Shown piece by piece: positions 36,057-45,501 of a DNA stretch of 64,000 bases. The notes under the pieces were generated by a model, which did not search any database, had not been told where the DNA came from, and saw nothing but the letters and a program-made list of their open reading frames with translations. The DNA comes from Chitinophagaceae bacterium DXS. Lineage in GTDB: Bacteria > Bacteroidota > Bacteroidia > Chitinophagales > Chitinophagaceae. The translations under genes and the position numbers were made by a program. The stretch spans positions 5,781,327 to 5,845,326 of the forward strand of contig CP128386.1 of NCBI GenBank assembly GCA_030345135.1, written 5' to 3'. The stretch's first letter is position 1, and every line of letters begins with the position of its first letter.

Positions 36057-37538
36057 TTAAGGTTGTGTTTTTCCAGCCAGGTAATTATATAACGGAATAG
36101 TAAAATGGAAGGATGAGCCTTCCCCCAGTGTGCTATCAACACCGTATTCAAAATGATGTCTTTCAAGAATTTCGGCGCAGATATATAATCCTATTCCTAG
36201 CCCCTGAAAATTACCGACAGTTTTCTCTACTCTATAAAACTTTTTAAATATATTTTGTTGATCTTCCTCAGAAACGCCGATGCCATGATCCCGTATGAAG
36301 ATCTTGATTTGATTTTTAGTAGTTGCCACCTCAACAAGAATTTCTTTGTTTACAGGGGAGTATTTAACAGCGTTTGCAAGGAAGTTTAATACAACCTGCT
36401 CAAGCCGCATTTCGTCTCCATAAATAAACCTGTTCGCATTGCCCCTCCGATGGATGTGGTAATCAGGGTGCGTTTGCCGCATCATTTCAATGGCGTTCGT
36501 CAGCATACTTTCACAATTGAATTCCTGCATATTGTATTTCAGCTTGCCGCTCTCAATTTTTGAAATGTCAAGCAGATCAACTACCAGGTTATTCAGTTTT
36601 TTTATTTGGTTCAGGGTGCGGTCTATATATGTTTTCGCTGAACTGTTTCCATCTACGCTTTGATCGAGCAATTGTATATAACCCTTAATGCTTGTTAGCG
36701 GTGTTTTTAGTTCGTGACTGGCTATACTGATAAATTCATCTTTTTTCTTAACCGCCTGTTTTTGATCTTCAATATCTGTAAACGTTCCAACCCATTTCAC
36801 AATGTTATTGGCTTCTTTTACCGGCAGTACCCGCAGCAGATGATAGCGATAATCATTTTTATCGCGCATTTTTACACGTACCTCCATTTCCAGCGGCTTG
36901 CCGCTTTTTACTGTTCTTTCTATTTCATCCTGGATATTACCATCATCGGGATGTGCGACAGGAAATTCTTTTTCTGAAAGCGAATAGTTCAGCCATTGGC
37001 TGTTGTTGTATTCAAGCGTGCCATCGGATTTAGTAGTGAATGCAATTTGGGGTATTGATTCAAGAATGGATTTCATTTCCTTCGCTTTTTCATTCATCTC
37101 TGATTCGGCCTTTTTCCTGAACTCAATCTCGTCTCTAAGATTATTCTGCATTTCGTTCAACTGCCGCTTTTGTTCATACAGCCGGTAAAACGTTTTTACT
37201 TTAAGCAGCAATATGTCCGGATCGATGGGTTTTATGATATAGTCTATACCTCCGGAAGTATAACCTTTGGTGATGAATTTTTTATCGGTGTTGACTGCGG
37301 AAAGAAAAATGATCGGGATATCCTTCGACTTACTGTAGCCGGAAATAGTTTCTGCCACCTCAAAACCATCCATGCCAGGCATCTGAACGTCGAGAATGAT
37401 AAGCGCATATTGGTTCTTAAGAACTTTTTTTAGAGCCTCTTCACCACTTAAAGCTGTATCTGATGGAAAGTTGTGTAATGCCAGGATTGATTTTAAAGAA
37501 AATATATTTTCTTGTTTATCGTCAACAATAAGTATCAT
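36057..37538 (-). CDS. REC-PAS-HisKA-HATPase hybrid kinase
   Basis: The 493-residue soluble protein starts with a receiver (MILIVDDKQENIFSLKS, phospho-Asp in LIILDVQMPGMDG). A coiled coil, a PAS domain (about 145-260), HisKA with SHELKTPLTSIKG and an HATPase with FQGLGIGLYI follow. It is the first gene of the signalling unit and probably takes part in the same phosphorelay. Confidence 0.9.
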   Translation of the reverse strand: MILIVDDKQENIFSLKSILALHNFPSDTALSGEEALKKVLKNQYALIILDVQMPGMDGFEVAETISGYSKSKDIPIIFLSAVNTDKKFITKGYTSGGIDYIIKPIDPDILLLKVKTFYRLYEQKRQLNEMQNNLRDEIEFRKKAESEMNEKAKEMKSILESIPQIAFTTKSDGTLEYNNSQWLNYSLSEKEFPVAHPDDGNIQDEIERTVKSGKPLEMEVRVKMRDKNDYRYHLLRVLPVKEANNIVKWVGTFTDIEDQKQAVKKKDEFISIASHELKTPLTSIKGYIQLLDQSVDGNSSAKTYIDRTLNQIKKLNNLVVDLLDISKIESGKLKYNMQEFNCESMLTNAIEMMRQTHPDYHIHRRGNANRFIYGDEMRLEQVVLNFLANAVKYSPVNKEILVEVATTKNQIKIFIRDHGIGVSEEDQQNIFKKFYRVEKTVGNFQGLGIGLYICAEILERHHFEYGVDSTLGEGSSFHFTIPLYNYLAGKTQP

Positions 37539-37654
37539 CGGTAAGTATAAAGATTAGCGATCAACGTATGTTAATTTTTAAAATAAATAATTATTTGTTG
37601 CAATATAAACAGCGTTCGAACCATGGCTTGGTTTTAGCTGCTTGTTAGATAATT

Positions 37655-39190
37655 ATGGACACAGCATACAATTCCGCAAAAATAGAGCCGCAAATAATAC
37701 TTATTGGTGCGGGAATAATGAGTGCTACCCTTGCCATATTGGCGAAGGAACTACAGCCGGGAATAAAAATTGATGTTTTTGAACGATTGGATGTAGCCGC
37801 AGCAGAAAGCTCAGATGCGTGGAACAATGCTGGTACAGGGCATTCCGCCTTCTGTGAATTAAATTACACACCTGAGAAAGCTGACGGAAGCATTGATACT
37901 GCCAAAGCCGTTAAAATTGCTGAAGCTTTTGAAGTTTCCAGGCAATTCTGGTCCTATCTGGTTCAAAAGAAAATGATTGCCACGCCGGGCGATTTTATCC
38001 AAAATATTCCACACATGAGTTTTGTGTGGGGTGAAAAAAATATTGAATACCTGCGTAAGCGATATGAGGCCCTGACCAAATGCCATCTTTTCAAGGGCAT
38101 GGCCTATACTGAAGATCATGACCGGTTAAAAAAATGGATTCCTTTAATGATGGAAGGGCGCGGTGATGATGAAAGGCTTGCTGCCACCTGCATGGAAATG
38201 GGAACGGATGTTAATTTCGGCAATCTTACGCGGATCCTGTTTCATCAACTCAAGAAGAGAGGTGGTTTTGCCCTGCATTTCAACCATGAGGTTAAAGATA
38301 TTTATCGTGCAAAAAATAACGAATGGTGCATAAAGGTAAAGGATACGTCTAACGGGCATAAGCGTGTTGTTCAGGGCCGGTTTGTGTTTATCGGCGCAGG
38401 AGGCGGTTCGCTTCCGCTGTTGCTTAAATCCGGTATTCCGGAAGGAAAGGGTTTTGGAGGATTTCCTGTTAGCGGCCAGTGGCTTAAATGTTCCAATGTA
38501 GATGTTATTGAACAGCATCACGCAAAAGTGTATGGCAAAGCTTCTGTGGGAGCTCCGCCAATGTCTGTCCCTCACCTGGATACGCGCATCATTAATGGTC
38601 GTAAGGCATTGTTGTTTGGACCGTATGCCGGATTTTCAACCAAATTTTTGAAGAATGGATCATTCTTCGATCTGATCAAATCCATCAAATTCAGCAATAT
38701 TAAAGCAATGCTCGGGGCAGGCATGCATAACATACCACTTACGCGTTACCTGATTGAGCAGGTGCGTCAATCACCGGAAGACAGGCTGGCCGCGTTGCGC
38801 GAGTTTTATCCGGAAGCGAAGATGGAAGACTGGCATCTTGAAATTGCCGGCCAGCGTGTGCAGGTAATTAAAAAAGATGAGGAAGAAGGCGGTGTGCTTG
38901 AATTTGGCACTGAAGTGGTGAGTTCATCCGACGGAACAATCGCTGCATTACTGGGTGCTTCTCCCGGAGCCTCAACGGCTGTATCAATAATGCTTGATTT
39001 ATTAAAGCGCTGTTTTCCCGATAGAATAAACAGCGAGGCCTGGCTAGCTAAATTGAAGGAAATGATCCCTTCCTACGGTCAATCGCTCGCCAAAGATGAA
39101 AAACTCTGCAACGATATCCGTAACTGGACAAGCCGGATGCTGGCACTGAAGACGGAGGCTGTGGAGGAGGAGGTAAAAGACATCATTTAG
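37655..39190 (+). CDS. mqo: Malate:quinone oxidoreductase
   Basis: This FAD-dependent membrane-associated enzyme oxidises malate to oxaloacetate and reduces quinone, in the TCA cycle. The 511-residue product has the FAD motif ILIGAGIMSATLA, the family mark WNNAGTGHSAFCELNYTPE and LLGASPGASTAVSIM near the end. It is followed directly by a GTAAGAC repeat. Confidence 0.95.
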   Translation: MDTAYNSAKIEPQIILIGAGIMSATLAILAKELQPGIKIDVFERLDVAAAESSDAWNNAGTGHSAFCELNYTPEKADGSIDTAKAVKIAEAFEVSRQFWSYLVQKKMIATPGDFIQNIPHMSFVWGEKNIEYLRKRYEALTKCHLFKGMAYTEDHDRLKKWIPLMMEGRGDDERLAATCMEMGTDVNFGNLTRILFHQLKKRGGFALHFNHEVKDIYRAKNNEWCIKVKDTSNGHKRVVQGRFVFIGAGGGSLPLLLKSGIPEGKGFGGFPVSGQWLKCSNVDVIEQHHAKVYGKASVGAPPMSVPHLDTRIINGRKALLFGPYAGFSTKFLKNGSFFDLIKSIKFSNIKAMLGAGMHNIPLTRYLIEQVRQSPEDRLAALREFYPEAKMEDWHLEIAGQRVQVIKKDEEEGGVLEFGTEVVSSSDGTIAALLGASPGASTAVSIMLDLLKRCFPDRINSEAWLAKLKEMIPSYGQSLAKDEKLCNDIRNWTSRMLALKTEAVEEEVKDII

Positions 39191-39513
39191 AAGACAGTAA
39201 GAGAGTAAGACAGTAAGATCGTAAGACGTGTAAGACCGTAAGACGCGTGAGACTGTAAGACGTGTAAGAATGTAAAAGAAGAAGAGAATAAGAATATCTA
39301 AAACACCTGAGCTGCAAATAATAGCTAAAGAGTCTCGCCCTGAATCCTCAAATTTCAAATCTCAAATCTCAAATCGCTGAAACCTGGAAACCTGAAACCT
39401 GAAACCTGATACTTCATGCCTCATCCCTCACCCCCCATTTCATAACAATCAAGTAATAGCCACGTAACAATTTGTTAATGCACGGATAAGAATTTCGCCC
39501 CAAAATTTTTTAC
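39191..39513. repeat. Intergenic repeats and leader of the TonB receptor gene
   Basis: 39191-39275 is a GTAAGACAGTAAGATC-type tandem repeat, 39350-39420 has CAAATCTCAAATC and CCTGAAACCTGAAACC short repeats. 39440-39480 holds TAACAAT twice, 22 bases apart, and GTAACAATTTGTTAAT at 39464-39479. There is no gene. Confidence 0.6.
39464..39479 (+). promoter_or_regulatory. GTAACA-N4-GTTAAT motif, copy 1
   Basis: The element lies 35 bases before the GTG start of the TonB receptor gene and matches a second copy at 42328-42343 before the lipoprotein gene. It is a possible shared activator or PHO-type box; the identity of the regulator is inference. Confidence 0.4.
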
Positions 39514-42309
39514 GTGAGAAACATCCGGTTAATACCCCTTATTGTATTGTTATTGAGTTTTACACAACTATCTGCACAGGCCTTGAGATTATCAGGTAAA
39601 GTGGTTGATGAAGAAAACGGGTCGCCCGTAGTTGGAGCTTCCATTGTAGTTACAGAAACTAAGAAAGGTGTGAGAACAGATGTTGAGGGAAGATTCTTTA
39701 TTAATATAGAACAAGGGAAAAATTACACTTTGACCGTATCCAGCATAGGGTACGCATCAAAAGCAATTAATGAAATAAGCCAGGATAACATAAAGTCTGG
39801 CACGTTAGGCGACATTTTGCTGAAAAGAAGTAATAATCAGTTGCAGGCAGTGGTAGTTACATCCAGCGCGAGAAAAGAGACTGCAGCCTCATTATACCTT
39901 GCGCAGAAAAACAGTTCTTCTATTTCGGATGGCATTTCCTCTGAAATCATTAAACGCTCTCCGGATAAGAGCACCGGTGAAGTATTGAAACGTGTAAGTG
40001 GTGCTTCTGTTCAGGATAACAAATTCGTTGTTATCAGGGGATTGAATGAGAGATACAATGTTGCCTTGTTGAACAACTCCATCCTGCCCAGTACAGAACC
40101 TGACAAGAAAGCTTTTTCTTTTGATATCATTCCTTCTTCACTGATTGATAATCTCGTTATTTACAAATCGCCGTTGCCTGATTTGCCAGGTGATTTTTCC
40201 GGTGGTGCCATTAAAATAACAACGAAGGATTATCCTGCTAAGCCCATCAGTGAATTATCAGTATCAATAGGTTTTAACTCATTAACTACTTTCAAGAACT
40301 TTTACAACAGTTACCCCAAGGGTTCATTGGATTGGTTAGGTTTCTTCGATGATTCCCGTCTTATGCCGGGTTCTTACTACAGGCACAGGGGAGCAAGCTT
40401 TATCAATTTGCCTAACGATCAAAAGAATGCCATCACAAAGCAGTTTCCCAACACATTTGGTACGGAAGCGGCATATCAAAGCCTTCCCAACTTTGGTTTC
40501 TCCTATACGGGCGGTAATACCAAAATCCTGAAAGAGAATAAAAAGCTTGGCTACATCTATGCCATTAGCTACAACGAGGGCAGAAGAGTTTCAGACAGAG
40601 TAAGAACAGACTACCAGACACAGGCAGATCAGGATTATACCTATCAATATAATACCAACAATTACGATGTAAGAAATAACCTGTCTGCATTGTTGAATGT
40701 TACCTATGCTTACGGCCGCAGCAAAATTTCTCTTAAGAACCTCTTCAATAACGACTTTGTTAAGACTGCCGGCATTCGTGAAGGAGTTAACAAGCTGAAT
40801 TTTGATCCGTTCTATATTAAAAGTAATAACAGTGAAGCTACAGGAAACGGTATCGTAAACTCTTCACTGGAAGGTACGCACAGTCTTAACAGCGGTTGGA
40901 CAGTTGACTGGAACGGTTCATTCGGTTATACATACAGATGGCAACCTGATCAGCGTATTCTCGCTTTCAGATCTCCCGAAGGAATCAAGGATAATTATTA
41001 TTTAAGTCTTTCTAACGAAAACTCTCCGGAGATCCGCAACGCGGGCCGTGTTTATTCTTACCTGCAGGAGTACATCTACGGAGCAAACGTGAATGTTACC
41101 AAGCAGTTCAGATGGCTGGGACAAACACAAAAACTTAAAATGGGTTCTGCCAACTACTATCGCGACAGAAATGTTGAAGTAGATGCATTGGGTTATGCAG
41201 GCTTTACAACCAATGTGAAGATCAATGAAACAAAAGAGACAACGTTCAACAATATATTCAGTCCTGAAAACATTGAGAAATATAATCTTACTGTAGCTAA
41301 CATAGGCACGAACTCAACAGATTATAATGCGCATGCTTTGCTGAATGCCGGCTACATTATGCTGGACAATAAATTTTCCGACAGGGTTAAGTTGACCTGG
41401 GGTGCGAGAGTGGAGAATTATTCACAAAAACTTATAGCGCTTAATAAAGCTGATGTGAATGTAAGTAACCTGGATGTATTGCCATCCTTCCTGTTCACGT
41501 TTGCGTTGAATAACAAATCCAATCTTCGTCTGGCTGCTTCAGAGGCTGTAAACAGGCCTGAGTTTAGAGAGCTGGCTTCTTACAGCGTGTATGATTATGA
41601 TAACAATCTTTCCATCACAGGTAATCCAAACCTTGTCAGATCAAAGAACACAAATGCTGACTTAAGGTATGAGTGGTTCCCTTCAGCAGGTGACATTGTT
41701 TCGATAAGTGCATTCTATAAATACTTTGATAAACCTATCGAACAAACAAACCAGGGTAACGATGTGCTGTCTTACGCCAACGCCAACAACGCATACATCT
41801 ACGGAACAGAATTAGAGTTGAGAAAGAAACTTGATTTTTTTGGAAGTAGCATTTTGGACCATTTCACGTTCTATGCTAATGCGGCGTATATAAGAGGTTC
41901 TGTTAAGTTCAGTACAATGACAGTTAACAGTCCATTACAAGGGCAGTCGCCATATCTTGTTAATGGAGGCATTACTTATAGTACAAAGAATGATGATTTT
42001 GTAGTGAATGCATTATATAACAGGATTGGGCCAAGACTTCGTTTCAGAGCTGTTAGTGATGCCGGTAAAAATATCTTCGAGAAGCCAAGGGATGTGATAG
42101 ATCTTCAGCTGACAAAGAAGTTCTATGGCAGCAAGTTAGAGATCAAACTTACCGTGAGTGATCTTCTTGCACAGGCCAATCAGTGGTATTACAAGTTTGA
42201 GTCTGGTACCTCAAATACCGGTTACAATCCATCTACAGATAAAATTATTTACGCTTATAAATACGGTACTACATCAACACTCGCAATTCGTTACAACTTT
42301 GGCAGATAA
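39514..42309 (+). CDS. TonB-dependent outer-membrane receptor
   Basis: The 931-residue product has a signal peptide (IPLIVLLLSFTQLSAQ), a carboxypeptidase-regulatory-like domain (about 25-115), a plug domain (EIIKRSPDKSTGEVLKRVSG, FVVIRGLNERYN) and a beta-barrel ending in an aromatic residue near the C-terminus (LAIRYNFGR). The start is GTG. It takes up a ligand across the outer membrane with TonB energy. No SusD partner follows, so it is not a classical glycan PUL; the lipoprotein gene downstream is probably its partner. Confidence 0.9.
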   Translation: MRNIRLIPLIVLLLSFTQLSAQALRLSGKVVDEENGSPVVGASIVVTETKKGVRTDVEGRFFINIEQGKNYTLTVSSIGYASKAINEISQDNIKSGTLGDILLKRSNNQLQAVVVTSSARKETAASLYLAQKNSSSISDGISSEIIKRSPDKSTGEVLKRVSGASVQDNKFVVIRGLNERYNVALLNNSILPSTEPDKKAFSFDIIPSSLIDNLVIYKSPLPDLPGDFSGGAIKITTKDYPAKPISELSVSIGFNSLTTFKNFYNSYPKGSLDWLGFFDDSRLMPGSYYRHRGASFINLPNDQKNAITKQFPNTFGTEAAYQSLPNFGFSYTGGNTKILKENKKLGYIYAISYNEGRRVSDRVRTDYQTQADQDYTYQYNTNNYDVRNNLSALLNVTYAYGRSKISLKNLFNNDFVKTAGIREGVNKLNFDPFYIKSNNSEATGNGIVNSSLEGTHSLNSGWTVDWNGSFGYTYRWQPDQRILAFRSPEGIKDNYYLSLSNENSPEIRNAGRVYSYLQEYIYGANVNVTKQFRWLGQTQKLKMGSANYYRDRNVEVDALGYAGFTTNVKINETKETTFNNIFSPENIEKYNLTVANIGTNSTDYNAHALLNAGYIMLDNKFSDRVKLTWGARVENYSQKLIALNKADVNVSNLDVLPSFLFTFALNNKSNLRLAASEAVNRPEFRELASYSVYDYDNNLSITGNPNLVRSKNTNADLRYEWFPSAGDIVSISAFYKYFDKPIEQTNQGNDVLSYANANNAYIYGTELELRKKLDFFGSSILDHFTFYANAAYIRGSVKFSTMTVNSPLQGQSPYLVNGGITYSTKNDDFVVNALYNRIGPRLRFRAVSDAGKNIFEKPRDVIDLQLTKKFYGSKLEIKLTVSDLLAQANQWYYKFESGTSNTGYNPSTDKIIYAYKYGTTSTLAIRYNFGR

Positions 42310-42327
42310 TGATTTGGTAACCTGTGG

Positions 42328-42343
42328 GTAACATGCCGTTAAT
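42328..42343 (+). promoter_or_regulatory. GTAACA-N4-GTTAAT motif, copy 2
   Basis: GTAACATGCCGTTAAT matches the copy at 39464-39479 in 12 conserved positions. It is just upstream of a TAnnTTTG -7 box. Confidence 0.4.
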
Positions 42344-42353
42344 ACGGCGCGGA

Positions 42354-42361
42354 TAGATTTG
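42354..42361 (+). promoter_or_regulatory. Bacteroidota -7 promoter element (TAGATTTG)
   Basis: The element matches TAnnTTTG exactly, 29 bases before the lipoprotein start codon. No clear TTG -33 is seen at the right distance, which fits activator dependence. Confidence 0.45.
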
Positions 42362-42390
42362 CCGAAAATTAATAATTTACAAAACACACT

Positions 42391-43782
42391 ATGAAAAGAA
42401 TTGCTTTTACACTTGTACTCGGTGCCCTTATTGCCGGTACAGCATGTAAGAAAAGTGACAGTCAGTCGGATCCCAACCCGACACCTCCAACGCCTGTGGA
42501 TACCGCTAAAAATCTTGATGTCCGCGGTATTATCACATCAGATCAACACTGGACAAAAGACAAAACTTATCGCCTACGCGGATACGTTTATGTAACTAAC
42601 AATGCAACAATCACAATAGATCCGGGAACGAAAATCGTTTCTAACAAAGACTCTGCTGGCGTATTGGTTATCTACAGAACTGCCAAAATTCTTGCACAGG
42701 GTACAGCAGATGAGCCTATCGTGTTTACTTCTAATGAAACAACTCCTCAGCCTGGTGATTTAGGTGGTGTGGTACTTGTTGGTCAGGCGAAAGGTAACAC
42801 CAACCACTCAGTAATTGAAGGTGGTGTTGATGCCCAGTTCAGCGTGTTTGGCGGAACGAATGATGCAGACAATTCTGGTGTAATGAAATATGTTAGAATT
42901 GAATATGCAGGTAAAGCAGTAAACCCCGGTGATGAGATCAATGGTCTTTCTCTTTACGCTGTAGGTTCTGGTACAACTATCGATTACGTACAGGTTGTAC
43001 GTGGTTTGGATGACGCTTTTGAATTCTTCGGCGGTACGGTTAACTGCAAACACCTGATTGCTTACAATTGTGCTGATGATGATTTTGATATGGACGACGG
43101 TTACAGAGGTATGATCCAGTACGCTATTTCAATCAAAGACCCTAAGTTTACTGATAACAAAGGAACAAGCGGCGATATCTCTAACAACTTTGAAGTTGAT
43201 AACGTAAACCCTTCAAACGGTTTCTTGTGGACAAAGGCTCCTATCACTTCTCCTGTATTGTCAAACTTCACAGCGGTTGGTCCTAACAACGCTACCGGTG
43301 TAAGCGCTGACTACGGTTACGGCATGCGTTGGAGAAGAGGTTCTAAATTTGTTCTTGCTAACTCAATCGTAATTGGTGGCCAGAGAGCTGGTTTAGATAT
43401 CGATGACGATTCTACAGCTTCTTACTACAAACAGGATATCAGCAGGTTCTACAACAGCTTTTTGAATGCATATGGCAAACCTTTCCAGGTTGATAAACTG
43501 GTTAGCAGTCCTAAATTGTTTGATTCAGCAAGCCTTGCTGCAAAAGTAACTGGTAACGACAAGAGCGTTTACTATGCAAACGGTGCAGATATTAAATTGA
43601 CTGATCCATATAACAACGCCGCTCCAAACATTAAGCCTGCTACCGGTTCTCCGGCTTTAACAACTGCAGGTAAGTTTGATTTTGGTGGATTGGATAACGC
43701 ATTCTTCGATAAAACAACTTACGTTGGTGCTATTGATGCATCTAACGACTGGACAGCTAAATGGGCTGTTTGGGGTAAATAA
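42391..43782 (+). CDS. Surface lipoprotein with parallel beta-helix-like repeats
   Basis: The 463-residue product has a lipoprotein signal ending in the lipobox GTACKKS (Cys at about 19), then a Pro-rich linker. The body shows short beta-rich repeats with Asp/Asn and Gly turns (VEGGVDAQFSVFGGTNDAD, DDAFEFFGGTVNCKH), typical of a right-handed beta-helix. Similar proteins are often found next to TonB receptors in Bacteroidota. I infer a role in binding the receptor's substrate. Confidence 0.75.
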   Translation: MKRIAFTLVLGALIAGTACKKSDSQSDPNPTPPTPVDTAKNLDVRGIITSDQHWTKDKTYRLRGYVYVTNNATITIDPGTKIVSNKDSAGVLVIYRTAKILAQGTADEPIVFTSNETTPQPGDLGGVVLVGQAKGNTNHSVIEGGVDAQFSVFGGTNDADNSGVMKYVRIEYAGKAVNPGDEINGLSLYAVGSGTTIDYVQVVRGLDDAFEFFGGTVNCKHLIAYNCADDDFDMDDGYRGMIQYAISIKDPKFTDNKGTSGDISNNFEVDNVNPSNGFLWTKAPITSPVLSNFTAVGPNNATGVSADYGYGMRWRRGSKFVLANSIVIGGQRAGLDIDDDSTASYYKQDISRFYNSFLNAYGKPFQVDKLVSSPKLFDSASLAAKVTGNDKSVYYANGADIKLTDPYNNAAPNIKPATGSPALTTAGKFDFGGLDNAFFDKTTYVGAIDASNDWTAKWAVWGK

Positions 43783-43795
43783 ATCGGCACAACAG

Positions 43796-43831
43796 AAAAG
43801 TACCTTGCATTAAAAAAGAGGTACTTTTTTG
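43796..43831 (+). terminator. Rho-independent terminator of the lipoprotein gene
   Basis: AAAAGTACCT pairs with AGGTACTTTT and is followed by a T-run. Confidence 0.85.
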
Positions 43832-43839
43832 TTAATTTT

Positions 43840-43871
43840 CTCCCGCTAGTCATGGCGGGAGTTTTTGTTTT
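43840..43871 (+). terminator. Second, tandem terminator
   Basis: CTCCCGC pairs with GCGGGAG, followed by TTTTTG. It backs up the terminator just before. Confidence 0.75.
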
Positions 43872-44320
43872 TAGAAACCACGGAGACATAACGACACGGT
43901 GTGACACGGCGGTTTTTTTGCCGCGAAGACTCGAAGGCGCAAAGAAACACAAAGGCTTTTAATTGATAGTGCCTGCCCGACTAAAATCATTCAGGCGGGG
44001 AGAATTGAAAATTGGAAATGATCGGAAGACGCAGAACTCCGTGTTCTCCGTGTCTTCTCCTGCCTCTTCTCTGTGTAACAATAACTCTACATTAATGGTA
44101 CGCTTTACATCCAGGACTTTTCAGTCCATTTGCTCCAATAAGCGTATAACGTAAAACTTACAACACATCACTAGTTCTCAGCTTTAAGCTTTAAGCTTTC
44201 AGCTTCTCCCTCCCTTCGCTCCAATAAACGTATAACGTACAACTTACAACGTATCACCAGTTCTAAGCTTTAGGCTTTAAGCTTTCAGCTTCCCTCCCTC
44301 CATCCCGTACTGTCCTGAAA
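43872..44320. repeat. Intergenic dispersed repeats
   Basis: No gene is supported. The stretch has CACGGAGACATAACGACACGG and AAAGAAACACAAAGGC-type text, a CTGCCCG...CAGGCGGG hairpin (about 43973-43998), two copies of AATAARCGTATAACGTA with a TTACAACR tail, and AAGCTTTAAGCTTTCAGCTT repeats (44180-44292). Confidence 0.65.
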
Positions 44321-44335
44321 TGCAAATCGTTTGCA
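44321..44335. promoter_or_regulatory. LacI-type operator-like palindrome before the DUF4432 gene
   Basis: TGCAAA-TCG-TTTGCA is a perfect dyad with a CG-containing centre, typical of LacI-family sites. It lies 58 bases before the DUF4432 start. A related GCAAATCGTTTCT is upstream of the GH88 gene (51838-51850). Confidence 0.5.
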
Positions 44336-44392
44336 CAATTTGATTATTTTAGATGTTCACATTATACCTAACGATAAAAGCCGGGCACTCTT

Positions 44393-45469
44393 ATGAGCAA
44401 TTCAAACGCTTCGCAGCAGAAATGGCACAATAAAGTATCTCATGTGTCGCAACTTGGAGGAATTGAGACTTCAGTTCTGGACAATGGTCTCGGACGAGGA
44501 AGCCGTATCGCATGGATCAATACCGGCAGCGGTCTGCGTTACAAAATTTTATTAGACAGAGGGCTTGATATTGCCGATGCGTTTTATAACCAACATGGCC
44601 TCGCCTGGGTAAGTCATACAGGTGTAACACCTCCTCATCCTTTTATTTATCACGGACTCGACTGGCTGAAAACTTTTACTGGGGGACTACTCACTACATG
44701 TGGCTTATCACACGTCGGTGGTCCGGAAAAAGACGATTATGGTGAAAGAGGTCTGCATGGAGAGATCGGTAATACGCCGGCTGAAGTCATTTCTATCATA
44801 CAACCGGATATTGCTGCAGGACAATTGGAAATGAGCATAACAGCAAGCATGCTGCAAACAAAAGTGTTTGGACCAACGCTTGAATTGCGAAGGACAATTT
44901 CCAGTACGCTGGGTGAAACCACCATTCGCATTCGTGATGAAGTGATCAACCGGGGAAACACGCCCGCGCCGCATATGTTATTGTATCATTTCAATCTGGG
45001 TTATCCGTTGGCTGATGAGGGCGCGGATATTGTGTGGAAAGGACAATGGCAAACCAGGCACAAGAACCTGGAATATAAGATCTTCAATGATCAACATAAC
45101 TTCCGTAAATGTCCCCCGCCGTTAAAAATGCACAATGGCACCGGAGAAGAAGTCGCCTTTATTGATATAGAAGCAGATGATAAGGGTATGGCAACCTGCG
45201 GACTTCATAACGCAGACATTGGTATTGCACTGGCTTTCCGTTTCAAAAAGGAACAACTGCCCTGGTTAATCAATTGGCAGCATTGGGGAGAAGGGGAGTA
45301 TGTGACTGGCATCGAGCCGGCAACCCATCCGCCGATAGGACAAGCTGCAGCGAGGGCAAACAATACGCTTATCTTCATTGAGCCTGGCGAAAGCAATATT
45401 TATGATGTTGAACTGGAAGTACTGACACAAAAAGATGCACTTGATGCATTCTTAAAATACGGGGGCTAA
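44393..45469 (+). CDS. DUF4432 family protein (aldose 1-epimerase-like fold)
   Basis: The 358-residue product belongs by sight to DUF4432: LLDRGLDIADAFYNQHGLAWVS, LTTCGLSHVGGP and HGEIGNTPA. The fold is galactose-mutarotase-like. No signal peptide, so cytoplasmic. The position opposite a KduD/KduI/GH88 set suggests it handles a uronate or its lactone; this is inference. Confidence 0.8.
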   Translation: MSNSNASQQKWHNKVSHVSQLGGIETSVLDNGLGRGSRIAWINTGSGLRYKILLDRGLDIADAFYNQHGLAWVSHTGVTPPHPFIYHGLDWLKTFTGGLLTTCGLSHVGGPEKDDYGERGLHGEIGNTPAEVISIIQPDIAAGQLEMSITASMLQTKVFGPTLELRRTISSTLGETTIRIRDEVINRGNTPAPHMLLYHFNLGYPLADEGADIVWKGQWQTRHKNLEYKIFNDQHNFRKCPPPLKMHNGTGEEVAFIDIEADDKGMATCGLHNADIGIALAFRFKKEQLPWLINWQHWGEGEYVTGIEPATHPPIGQAAARANNTLIFIEPGESNIYDVELEVLTQKDALDAFLKYGG

Positions 45470-45501
45470 TTTGTGATCAGGTAAATGCAGGTTGCGGTCA
45501 G

